Below, one piece after another: positions 40,340 through 48,631 of a stretch of 64,000 nt of DNA (its first letter is position 1; every line of letters starts with the position of its first letter). The notes under the pieces were generated by a model that did no database searches, was not told the origin of the DNA, and was given only the letters and a program-made list of their open reading frames with translations. The stretch covers positions 5,776,001-5,840,000 of the forward strand of contig NC_090723.1 in the NCBI RefSeq assembly GCF_040954835.1, read 5' to 3'. This DNA comes from Lepisosteus oculatus (lineage: Eukaryota > Chordata > Actinopteri > Semionotiformes > Lepisosteidae). The position numbers were made by a program, and so were the translations under genes.

Positions 40340-40877
40340 AATAATTATAATAATAATAATTGCTTTCACCTATATAGCACTTTTCTGGACAGTCCACTCA
40401 AAGCACTTTACAGGTAATGGGGACTCCACCACCAGTGTGCAGCCCTACCTGGATGATGTAACAGCAGCCATAGTGCGCCAGTACACTCACCACACATCAG
40501 CTAATGAAGCCAATTCATAGATGGGGATTATTAGGAGGCCAAGATTGGTAAAGGCCAGGGAGAAATTTGGCCAGGACACCGGGGTTACACCCCTAATCTG
40601 GGGTTTTTAATGACCAAAGAGAGTCAGGACCTCGGTTTTACATCTCATTCGATGGACAGTGTCTTTTTACAGTATGGTGCCCCTGTCAATATGCTGGGGC
40701 ATTAGGACCCACATAAGCCACAGGGTGAGCACTCCCTGACAGCCCCAATAACACCTCTTCCAGCAGCAACCTGAGTTTTTCCCCAGGAGTCTCCCATCCA
40801 GGTACTGACCAGGCTCACACCTGCTGAGCTCCAGTGGGCTGCCAGCTGTGAGATGCAGGCTGATATGGCTGCTGGCG
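40340..40877 (-). mobile_element. 5S rRNA-derived SINE (SINE3-like), near full length
   Basis: Read on the minus strand it begins GCCAGCAGCCATATCAGCCT, continues TGAGCCTGGTCAGTACCTGG and ATGGGAGACTCCTGGGG, which aligns with 5S rRNA (GCCATACCACCCTGAA, GGGCCTGGTTAGTACTTGGA, TGGGAGACCGCC). A roughly 300-base body follows (CCAAATTTCTCCCTGGCC), then a tail AAAGTGCTTTGAGTGGACTG, AGTGCTATATAGGTG and ATT repeats, shared with L2-type LINEs. Box A and C regions of the 5S promoter are partly preserved. Confidence 0.85.
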
Positions 40878-41733
40878 TTAAGAGTACAGATCTATTCATA
40901 TTAGACACTACAGGAAATCAGATTTGAAGCACAGTTTGTTTATAATTCTACTACATGTTTTCTGTTCAGATGTATTGTAATCATTCATCTCATTTGCTAT
41001 AATTACTGTATAATGTATTGCTATGCTTACTCTATAATGCATTGCATTGCTGGATTCTGTGGTTTTCATGATGTTAGTTTTGCACCAGGTATCTTCTCTC
41101 AGTTCTGTAACTGTGTCTCCTAGAATAAAGAGACCAGCATGATAGTCCATAACAGTTAGGTCTGCATCGTAACCTCACAGGCAAAATCCACCTGCTTGCT
41201 TCATACATTTGGGTTTGTCAGTGATCGGCACCTGATCACCAGAACGTTTTACTGGAATGTCTTCAGAAAGCAGGAAAAAGGAAGTGCCAGAGACAGTCAG
41301 GAATCTGCGACCCTTGATTCAGAATCTTATTTTAACGCGAGGCCATCGATTAGCGCTTTTGGCACCCATGGGCTGAAGGTGACTCTTGATTGACAGATCT
41401 GTGGAAAAGGAGATTGTTGTCTCTTTCTGTAGGAGTTGGGGGTGAGGTGATGTGGGGTGGGGGGTCTTTACTGGGGAAGAATTTCCAGTGAAACCAGTAC
41501 TGTATGAGGAGAAGAAGGGCCAGGGAAGGCTAACAGGCATGATGGTTTTGAACCATTGACGTGCTTAGTCATTGTCCTGAGACGAGGATGCCTAATGGCG
41601 GGCACAACTTGTGCGCCATTATCTAAACAAATGTGCCGTATAAAAATATTTAAACCATAACGTTTATTACAGACAAAAAACAACTTTCCTGGTAAAAACG
41701 TCCAAATTATCTGGACCCGAAGGCGGCTTACCT

Positions 41734-42300
41734 GAAGAAATACACTTTGAATGTCTACACGGAAGGTGGTATCTGTACACAGATGTCGCTCGGCTCCAAT
41801 ACTACAGCTCCGGTGGCGACTCCTTCACTGGGAACAAACCCGCCGGGAGCCGTTAAGTCTTTCGGACGGCGTCGCGGCGAGGTGACAGTATTATTGTACT
41901 ACTATGAGTAGTACATTTTATTTCCAAAGTCAAGGGAACGGTATAATGGCACAATATATAAATCTGCATTCGACTCGTGAGTGCAGAGACTACGACCCCG
42001 GCTTCGCCAGCACTGAGAATTAACGGAGAATTCGTCACCTCTTGGCCTCGTCTGATTTTAGTTTGGGGAAGAAAAAAAAACCTGGCTTCTCAAGCTCCGA
42101 CGGGATTGAAACTTTCAGACAGCTGCCGAGCCCCCTCACGCGTTGGTTTGCGGTAAGTCTGACGAGCTGTGTCTAGTTTCAGAGGCGGACCTGCGCCGGC
42201 GCCGGAGCGATGTCTGCCCCCCAGCAAGGTGAGCTCTGCCTTGGGCCGGGCACCGCCGCCGGCGGTACACAGCCCTGATTGGCGCGTTTGTTTTAGTATC
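41734..42300. promoter_or_regulatory. CpG island, candidate bidirectional promoter
   Basis: CpG-rich 0.5 kb (for example CGGACGGCGTCGCGGCGAGG near 41865). It has plus-strand donors at 42152 and 42228, and a minus-strand donor TTCAG|GTAAGC at 41734/41733, pointing both ways. Confidence 0.5.
42100..42228 (+). other. candidate first exon with two donors
   Basis: In a CpG island, two good plus-strand donors occur: GCG|GTAAGT at 42152/42153 and AAG|GTGAGC at 42228/42229. The second follows a short start, ATGTCTGCCCCCCAGCAAG. Probably leader exons of the mplkip-like gene, or the start of an unseen gene. Confidence 0.4.
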
Positions 42301-42811
42301 GGCTTACCTGATGCAAATAAACACCGACTCGTTTCGGTGAAGGGAGTTTAAAGGTCGAAGTAAAGATACTCCCATTTTCAACTTTCGGGGAGGCGTTTGA
42401 AAATGCCTATGGTCAAGAAAAACTCAAAGCACAACATCTCTTAAACCCCGTGCAGTCGGTGTAATAAACGCAATCGAACATTTTTTTCATGGCCAGGATT
42501 ATTGTTTGGTTTTTTTTAACGTGTGTGTACTTTTTTGGGTTTTTATGGCGATGCAAAAGGCAACAAATTCCGCCCTTTGAATGGACAATCAAGTTATATA
42601 ATACACATATTAAAACAGACTTGCATTTTGACAGCATTGCATTTTTTTGTGCCTGACGCATAAAACGTATTAAGCAAAAGGGTGTTTAAAGATGTTAAAG
42701 TCGCTGTGACTAGTAAGGTTATAATACTGTTTTCAATACATCGGCCAACCGACAGAGGGTTTCAATCCTTACAGGTAAAACAGAAATGAACAGGGTGGCA
42801 TTTGTACGTCT

Positions 42812-42832
42812 CTGTGGTGCCCTCTTGTGGTT
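42812..42832 (-). promoter_or_regulatory. CTCF-like motif
   Basis: On the minus strand CCACAAGAGGGCACCACAG fits the CTCF core. It lies about 0.6 kb downstream of the candidate bidirectional promoter. Confidence 0.45.
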
Positions 42833-43564
42833 GTCTTGTGTCACGGCACGCCAATCCACTGTGGTTCACTTCTGAAGAAGGAAGATGCCCCCAAAACTGA
42901 GAAATTTATAATAAATTGTTAAGTATCTGGGTTGAAGGCAGGGGGGTATTCTAATTAAAGCCGAACTTTCTACTGCAGTCCAGATTGCGACCAGAATGCG
43001 GTGCCTTCCGTAAGTTAATATGATATGATAATATCGAAGAAAGCAGGGATGACATTTTACAATCTGTTCTGGAGATTTGAACAGCAATTAACAGTAGGTG
43101 GCTGGCAGAGCCTCCTGCGCCTGCTAATTTAAATTTGATCCCGCGATTCCGTTGTCGGCGTTCGCTTATTTAATATTCGCTTTAATATTCATCGACTTTC
43201 CGCGCGTTCGTGAGCGATACGATACAGTAAAAACGGGGAGAAGAAAGGTGTTTTGATTTCCGCCTGCCCAAGGATCAGAAGTCGAGTTTGGAGTTTGGGG
43301 TGTTGGGGTACTGCTCACGTGCTCGTTCCTGAAGTCCCTCTGGGTTAAGTCTTCCGATCCGTTCGCGGGTTCCAGGGGTCGATCGCCATTTCAATGGAAC
43401 TGCGTTACAAAAGTGTTCCCGGCGCTGGGCACCGCTGTGCAGTCTCAAACCCTTTCCTGCAACCCCACTCACTGTAGCGAATCTTGCCACTAGCTAGCTA
43501 AATCAGGAAACCGCAGCAGGAAATAAATCATCTACGTGTAATGATCAGTAACGGGTTCATGCGG

Positions 43565-43795
43565 CATTAAGTGGTGACACGAACCCAGGGACACAGGTGG
43601 AAACTAAGGTTTAATGCATTTAAAATTGAGGAAGGGAGCCACGTCTATACACAGAGGGTAGCAGGGGCATGCAACAAGCCGATACCCGGCGTCTTTCAAG
43701 AAACGAAAGAAAACTGTGGATCCACAGCTACTACCGAGTTCGCTAGGCTGAGTGTCCTCCTCTCCTTTCCAGCTTTTTATGTTCTGGTGTTGCTC
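43565..43795 (+). mobile_element. CR1-like LINE 3' end
   Basis: Shares with 37125-37345 the order GGTGGAAACTA, TTTAAAATTGAGGA, CACGTCTATACACAGAGGGT, CTTTCAAGAAACG, then GGCTGAGTGTCCTCCTCTCC and TTTTTATGTTCT at the end. This is the 3' terminal part of a CR1/L3-type LINE. 5'-truncated, no open frame. Confidence 0.7.
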
Positions 43796-44339
43796 TTCGG
43801 TTCGTGTTGCGTTTCAGTGTGCGAATATCTCGCCTTTTGAGCGTCTGAGGCGATAAAACATGCGAGTGAGAAGCTGCGTCTTGGGAGCGAAATGGTCAGG
43901 AACAAGCAGATTCTGATCAACACATTAAAACATTGCAGAGGGCAACCCAGGCTAATTTGAAGGGGCCCTGAGATGCAAAATTAGAAGGAGAGAGACTATC
44001 TGGAAATGATCTAGGATGTTTGTCCACTTGAATTACAATTTACGTGCTTGAGAAGAAATTGCGGAGATGATTCGATCAGACAATTCGTGTAGATGAGATT
44101 AAAATAACTTCACAAAAATGTGAGAGGATTAAAGGTGTGTGTGTGGGTGGGGGGTAGTTCTCCTGATGAGGGGCATTGTTGCATTGTGAAACTCGTCAAA
44201 AGCCATCAGAGCTGATACTCTTTCACAGCTTTCCGAATTCCAGTTCGGCGCCACAGGGACGCAGGTGAATTTGTGTTTGAAAGGGGAGAGGCGTCTTCAT
44301 TAACGGGGCTCCGCGTCACCGAAACTCCTTTCTCTCCAG

Positions 44340-44431
44340 ACTGCCGAGCCGCGGGTCCAGAGCCCTCGGTCCTCTCTGCGTGGTGGGAGTCGCCGGAGCC
44401 AGTTCCAGCCGGAGACAAGAGAGCCAGGCAG
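44340..44431 (+). other. candidate non-coding leader exon of mplkip-like
   Basis: A 92-base GC-rich segment between an acceptor (TCCTTTCTCTCCAG) and a strong donor (GCAG|GTAAGG). It could instead be the 3' end of a first exon with its own start in the CpG island around 44.3 kb. Splice-signal inference only. Confidence 0.4.
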
Positions 44432-44966
44432 GTAAGGACGCGATTCCCTCTTTTCTAGTCTCCCTTGCAAAATGCAAGCTCTGCTACCCTCCCGGTCTCC
44501 AAGTTCCGAATGGCAAATCCACGGGTTTGAAGGGAGTCCGTGAAGAGCCCGTTTTCTGCCTCGGACAGGTAGCGTTGCGGTCTGAAAGAATCGAACAGGG
44601 GCTCTGGAGCGAAAGGCTCATATATTATTATCCTACTAGAATTTACCGAGACCTGCGAGTCGGCTGCTGGTTTTCGTTGGGAATTGTTGTACCTTCTCAT
44701 GAGTTTGCCTGTCGAAGACTTTTCTCCGGTGTGATGGGGGTATTTTACTGATATAAAGTTTTGGAATGCTGCCTTTTCCACCCACGGCTGTATCGATTTT
44801 CTGTTGTTTTTTTTTTACTAAACGGACAAGAGAGTCCCACCTCAGAGCGGCCACTGAGCGGTCTAGAAAGAAGGGTCGTTCATGTTGGGGGGGTATGAAA
44901 TACTATTTCCAGCTTTGTTTTAGGCTTAATTTGACTGACGGCTCGACAATTTAATTATCCACGCAG

Positions 44967-44985
44967 ATTGTAAGCGAGCCGGACG
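44967..44985 (+). other. mplkip-like: 5' UTR part of mplkip-like exon 1
   Basis: A candidate acceptor (TTATCCACGCAG at 44955-44966) gives a 19-base leader before the ATG, with a TAA in the coding frame at 44971. This suggests that upstream leader exons are spliced on. Confidence 0.5.
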
Positions 44986-45300
44986 ATGAAAATGCAGTTC
45001 CCCTCAGCGGCTGCCACGTTTTCCTACAACGGGGCGCGCCGGGGCTGTTTTTCGCCCCCCTGCCCCGACCCCGGGTCCGAGTGGCGCAGGCAGCGCGCCG
45101 GCGGCCGCCCGTGGCCGCTGTCCCCGCCGGTCTGGCAGCCCAGTCCGTCCAGCCGGGCCCCAGACCTGTGGGCTCCCGGGCCCATGTGCTATAGTAGGCC
45201 CAACTTCTGCAGGGGATCCCCGTTACCTCCGTTTCAGAGCGGGAGGGCGCACGGAACCAGGCAGGCGCACCAAAACACACATAGCCAAACAGGATCACAC
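44986..45300 (+). CDS. mplkip-like: mplkip-like coding exon 1
   Basis: 105 codons starting MKMQF, low complexity, including PMCYSRPNFCRGSPLPPFQS and ending HTHSQTGSH or similar before GTAAGC. It lies inside a CpG island. The same stretch is also open in another frame, a consequence of high GC. Confidence 0.75.
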
Positions 45301-46312
45301 GTAAGCAAACTGAATCGCGAGTATACTGTATGTATTTCTGAGACTGATGTGAATGTGTGATGGAGTCGATCTTCAAAAGCCAAGTTACGACCTCATTTCC
45401 TCTGCCTAAAGCAGGGAACTCGCACTCAGTTCCTGGAGGGCCTAGTCTCTTCTGGTTTCTGTTACAACCTGCGTTGTCAATTAGTCAATTAACCTAATTA
45501 TTTTCTAAATTAGACATTTTTAGGATTTTTCTTGAGGTCATTCGCAAATGATTATTCAAGACGTTTAGTAAAACTAGTTAACTATAAATCATCTTGGTGC
45601 CTGCTTAGAAATATTACCATGATACAGCTAATTAAGTGATTATCCCAGCTAATTGACTAGTGTCACTGGCAACAAGGGTGGAACAAAAAACAGAAGACAC
45701 TAGGTCCCCCAGGAAGTGAGTCTGAGACTCCTGGTCTAAGTTTTCTGTTCTCACGGGTTAAGTTCGCACTGTCGGGGTTTTTCGCGAAACCCGTTTAGTT
45801 TACTCCGGGCATTGTGATGACATTAGTGGGTGAAACCAGGTGTGGAGTCAGTCTGTCCTGTGTAAGAGTGAGACCCCAAACAGAACCCCTCATCGTAGTC
45901 CTGGGTGCCCTACAGGGTTTGAAGCCCAGCTTCTCCCAGGTCCCGGGCCACAGGACCGGATACCCCTGCTCCAATCCACGGCCGCATCTCAGCGCGAAAT
46001 GACGCCCGACAGCTGCCTGCGCGGTGTCCGCCGTGGGCTCGAGACCACCGCACTCCCGCCCGCGACGCCTTCGGCGGGAGCAGAGCCGGAGCCCTCACCC
46101 TCTCTCCTGCCTCCTTTCCTCAGGGCTACCCCGGGCCGCCTGGCACGCCCCTGTCCAGAGGAGAGCCCCGGAAGACACGCCCGGAGCCCGCGATCAGCCG
46201 CTTCTACAAGCCCTCAATGTGCGAGGACCCCTGGGCCGGCCTGCAGCCTGTGGCCCGCGCCCCGGGAACGGACCACAGCTCGGGGAGACCCCTCTCCCAC
46301 TGCCGGCCTTAG
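44986..46312 (+). CDS. mplkip-like: MPLKIP (TTDN1)-family protein, two coding exons
   Basis: Coding exons 44986-45300 and 46124-46312, joined in phase 0 (donor CAC|GTAAGC, acceptor CCTTTCCTCAG), give 167 residues; human MPLKIP has about 179. The second exon holds ISRFYKPSMCEDPWAGLQPV, clearly related to the family's YFKPSMLEDPWAGLEPV block, which is its only strongly conserved part. The first exon is low-complexity, rich in proline, serine, glycine and arginine, as in the family. MPLKIP binds the PLK1 kinase and is mutated in non-photosensitive trichothiodystrophy; its molecular role is not settled. After the conserved block the tail (SSGRPLSHCRP) is unlike the human end, which continues VVDISQQYS. 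The ATG at 44986 follows an in-frame TAA at 44971; a second ATG two codons on could also serve. The gene faces cdk12 tail to tail. Confidence 0.82.
45301..46123 (+). other. mplkip-like: mplkip-like intron
   Basis: GTAAGC to CAG, 823 bases. It holds a complete inverted-repeat MITE (45412-45733); the last 150 bases are CpG-rich. Confidence 0.7.
45412..45733. mobile_element. inverted-repeat MITE, CCTGGAG family, 322 bp
   Basis: The left end CAGGGAACTCGCACTCAGTT, CCTGGAGGGCCTAGTCTCTT pairs with the right end, which reads on the minus strand CAGGAGTCTCAGACTCACTT, CCTGGGGGACCTAGTGTCTT. Arms are about 50 bases. The interior is AT-rich (TTAGTCAATTAACCTAATTA). Flanks CCTAAAG and TCTAAG may be a decayed target duplication. 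No coding capacity. Confidence 0.8.
46124..46312 (+). CDS. mplkip-like: mplkip-like coding exon 2 (conserved block)
   Basis: Starts GYPGPPGTPLSRGEPRK after a strong polypyrimidine acceptor, includes FYKPSMCEDPWAGL, and ends with TAG at 46310-46312. Longer open frames in the other two plus frames across this region are not the gene: they contain no family signature. Confidence 0.85.
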   Translation, partial: GYPGPPGTPLSRGEPRKTRPEPAISRFYKPSMCEDPWAGLQPVARAPGTDHSSGRPLSHCRP

Positions 46313-46746
46313 CTTTGGGAATCCCCACACACCCAAACAAAAAGCAGAGACCGGAAAACTGCCTTCAAGGCTCACTTTGCCCGAGCAGGGGTACAGAGGA
46401 CACCTGGATTTCAGTGCTCTGTGCGGTGCCCCCACACTGCCATACACAATAGGGTTCTGCCATGACAACGAGCAAGGCCAAAGGTCATCACCTTGGCAAC
46501 GATATGGAACCACTATCGGCGTACAGCACAGCACTGCACACACTTAATACACAACCTGGGACTGAAGACGTAGGACCCGGAAGAGGGTCAAGACAGTCAA
46601 CAGGGGATTTTATTTATTTATAGAATCAAGACACTATGTGTAATTTTAAAAACAATCAATGCTTTATGCAATTGAAAGGTAAGTCTTTACACCATGGGCC
46701 ATACAGATTTGCTTTGTGCAATGTGATTTGCATCCAAAAGTCAATC

Positions 46747-46752
46747 ATTAAA
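46747..46752 (+). terminator. candidate poly(A) signal for mplkip-like (ATTAAA)
   Basis: First reasonable hexamer on the plus strand, about 430 bases after the stop codon. No supporting evidence beyond the motif. Confidence 0.3.
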
Positions 46753-47118
46753 AGAAAGTTGTGCCTTCCCCATCCTGAGTCGCATTCAGTTTTATGAAGT
46801 GGGCTTTATGAAGCACACTTAACGCTATCAGGCCTGAGCTTCTGCTTTATCTCCCATCGGCTTTCGTCTGTGAGCGAAGCGCGGGGGTCTGCAGCACTGT
46901 CTGTTACAGCTCTGCCTATTCACATCCAAGACCGCCGCTGCAACCTGCAGGCTCCACTGCTCAGGAAGAGCAGGGGCAGGGGCACGGAGGAGAACGTCCA
47001 TCACGATTAGCCAGAGGATGAAGGTTACAAACAAGGAGAAAGTTGCGGAGCTTAATGCGAGTAGGGAGCTGCATCAGCGTGTGTAGGCTGCAAAGGAACA
47101 AGTAAAGGTTTATTACCT

Positions 47119-47200
47119 GCTGAAAAGAGAAGAAACAACGTTTCGGTTGCATCACACACCCGAAGAAGGCTCCACGGCCTAAACGTTGTTTCTTTTCAGC
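47119..47200. repeat. foldback (palindromic) repeat
   Basis: Arms 47119-47143 (GCTGAAAAGAGAAGAAACAA then CGTTT) and 47181-47200 (AAACGTTGTTTCTTTTCAGC) are inverted copies, with a four-base insertion in the left arm and a loop containing CCCGAAGAAGGCTCCACGGC. This type of GAAGAAGGCTCC foldback is widely dispersed in vertebrate genomes. Confidence 0.75.
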
Positions 47201-47238
47201 ACAGCTTATTTGAATACTTCTACTGAGCACTGCAGGGC

Positions 47239-47994
47239 TCACCATACCACTGTCCATAGCATGGCACTACAAGACCCACTGCCCTCATGTGCCCTCATCA
47301 CACCCTGGTTTTCAGTGGATCGCGCCAGTCCGGCCTGGCTGCAGTGTCTGTAGATCATCGTTCTCCCTTGGCTCCTAATGAGCTGATTGAGCGGATCGCT
47401 CACTGGCCAAACAGGACAAATCTGGCCTTTACGAAGGTCTTCAGCTGCGGACGATTTAAAGAGGTGTAGAATAACCCACCGCACTGCATCGCTAAAAGGG
47501 GAACTGCAACCCCAGTTTCTCAGACTACTGAATCTCGACAGAAATTTTTTGGGGGGGGCATCGCAAAATCTTACAAATCCCAAATTATGCACAAAATCGT
47601 GAACTCTGTGGAGGTACTGTAAGGCACCACTTATCTCACAAACGTGCATTTTGAGTTCCCGTGAATTGTGACGTGAAGTGTCCCTTCCTACTCGCTCGTC
47701 ACTGTAATGACTGATGAGATGTACGAATGAGTACAGGTCGTACAGCAGACATTTCACCACTGTCAAGGAGGTCTCTGTGCACTTTGCACATACTTTTTTT
47801 TTGTATTTTCTGAAGCCGCGGTATTTGATAAGGTGGACATACAGAACTGAATGGTTACTATAACCCTTTACCGTTATACAGGAACTCGTGCAAGAACCTA
47901 AGTGACCAATTGTATTAAAAGAAGTGATCGTTGGCAAACAGGGAAGTAGGAAGATGTGCTCGATTTTGGAATACTGCCACTCTTTTTTAAGCAC
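47239..47994 (-). CDS. unrecognised open reading frame, 251 codons (doubtful)
   Basis: The longest open frame of the window, starting MLKKEWQYSKIEHIF. I recognise no domain. It has scattered cysteines and histidines and no signal peptide or clear membrane segment. It lies just downstream of the cdk12 3' end on the same strand, in moderate-GC sequence where 250 codons is longer than usual by chance. The start has no CpG island. It may be chance, a decayed retrocopy, or an extension of a 3' UTR. Confidence 0.15.
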   Translation of the reverse strand: MLKKEWQYSKIEHIFLLPCLPTITSFNTIGHLGSCTSSCITVKGYSNHSVLYVHLIKYRGFRKYKKKVCAKCTETSLTVVKCLLYDLYSFVHLISHYSDERVGRDTSRHNSRELKMHVCEISGALQYLHRVHDFVHNLGFVRFCDAPPKKFLSRFSSLRNWGCSSPFSDAVRWVILHLFKSSAAEDLRKGQICPVWPVSDPLNQLIRSQGRTMIYRHCSQAGLARSTENQGVMRAHEGSGSCSAMLWTVVW

Positions 47995-48489
47995 GGGGAA
48001 GCATGATAAATCATTTTTAATTCTTGCAATTTTTTAATCACTTCTGAGAAAAATACACAGAGCATCTCTGCGCTTTGCTCCCATGCACATGAAATAAAAA
48101 CAACGTAGTATTTTTCTGCAGAACCGTCTCAGATTTGAGGGCAATATTTGTATATTTCTGTTGGATTAAAGAGATGTATTCACAAGCCTGCTAGTTTATG
48201 ATGTCACGGGGCTGCATCGCGTCACAGGAGGTTCTTTTGCCTCGTTCTGAATCGCAGACAGTGGCGGAGATATGGCTCTGTGCGTACCTGGAAATTGTGT
48301 TTTGTGATGTGAACTGGAGATTTTGTCTTCCTCTCATTGTGGTTTGAAATGCACTCATCTATGCCCAGAAGTGGTAACTGGGGAGGCGGTGAAAAGACAG
48401 GGACTGACCATGCTGGCCTCAGCGGCACTGCCTGTCGTGTGCAAAAGGACAACTCCTGACACATCATTGAGTCTAGCCTTCAGATTTCC

Positions 48490-48495
48490 TTTAAT
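48490..48495 (-). terminator. candidate distal poly(A) signal of cdk12 (ATTAAA)
   Basis: ATTAAA on the minus strand, about 1.95 kb after the stop codon, in an AU-rich transcript end. An AATAAATAAA pair at 48622-48631 is the alternative. Confidence 0.4.
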
Positions 48496-48621
48496 AAACT
48501 GAAAAAAGAAAACATTTTATATATTACAAAATATCTGTACAGAGGTACAACCCAATTTTCATTTTGTTTTTTAAAGTTTTTCTCCCCCCTGCTCACCAAA
48601 GCTCAAAGGATCAGAACGATT

Positions 48622-48631
48622 TTTATTTATT
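48622..48631 (-). terminator. candidate poly(A) signal of cdk12 (AATAAATAAA)
   Basis: Two overlapping AATAAA hexamers on the minus strand about 1.8 kb after the cdk12 stop codon. Confidence 0.4.

Larger units (their letters stand above)
44280..45290. promoter_or_regulatory. CpG island at the mplkip-like start
   Basis: High GC with many CpGs, densest at 45020-45200, covering the candidate leader exon and coding exon 1. The part 44470-44960 is less rich. Confidence 0.6.
46313..48469. other. interval between the two gene 3' ends
   Basis: Contains the 3' UTR of mplkip-like, a foldback repeat (47119-47200) and an unrecognised minus-strand open frame of 251 codons (47239-47994). No other gene is seen. 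Confidence 0.5.

Noticed and set aside
46024..46452. 142-codon plus-strand frame over the same region
   Set aside because: Third open frame of the same GC-rich stretch, no similarity seen.
45840..46547. 235-codon plus-strand frame, longer than the mplkip-like exon it overlaps
   Set aside because: It crosses the intron-exon junction in a frame without any family signature; the conserved block is in a different frame. High GC explains the length.
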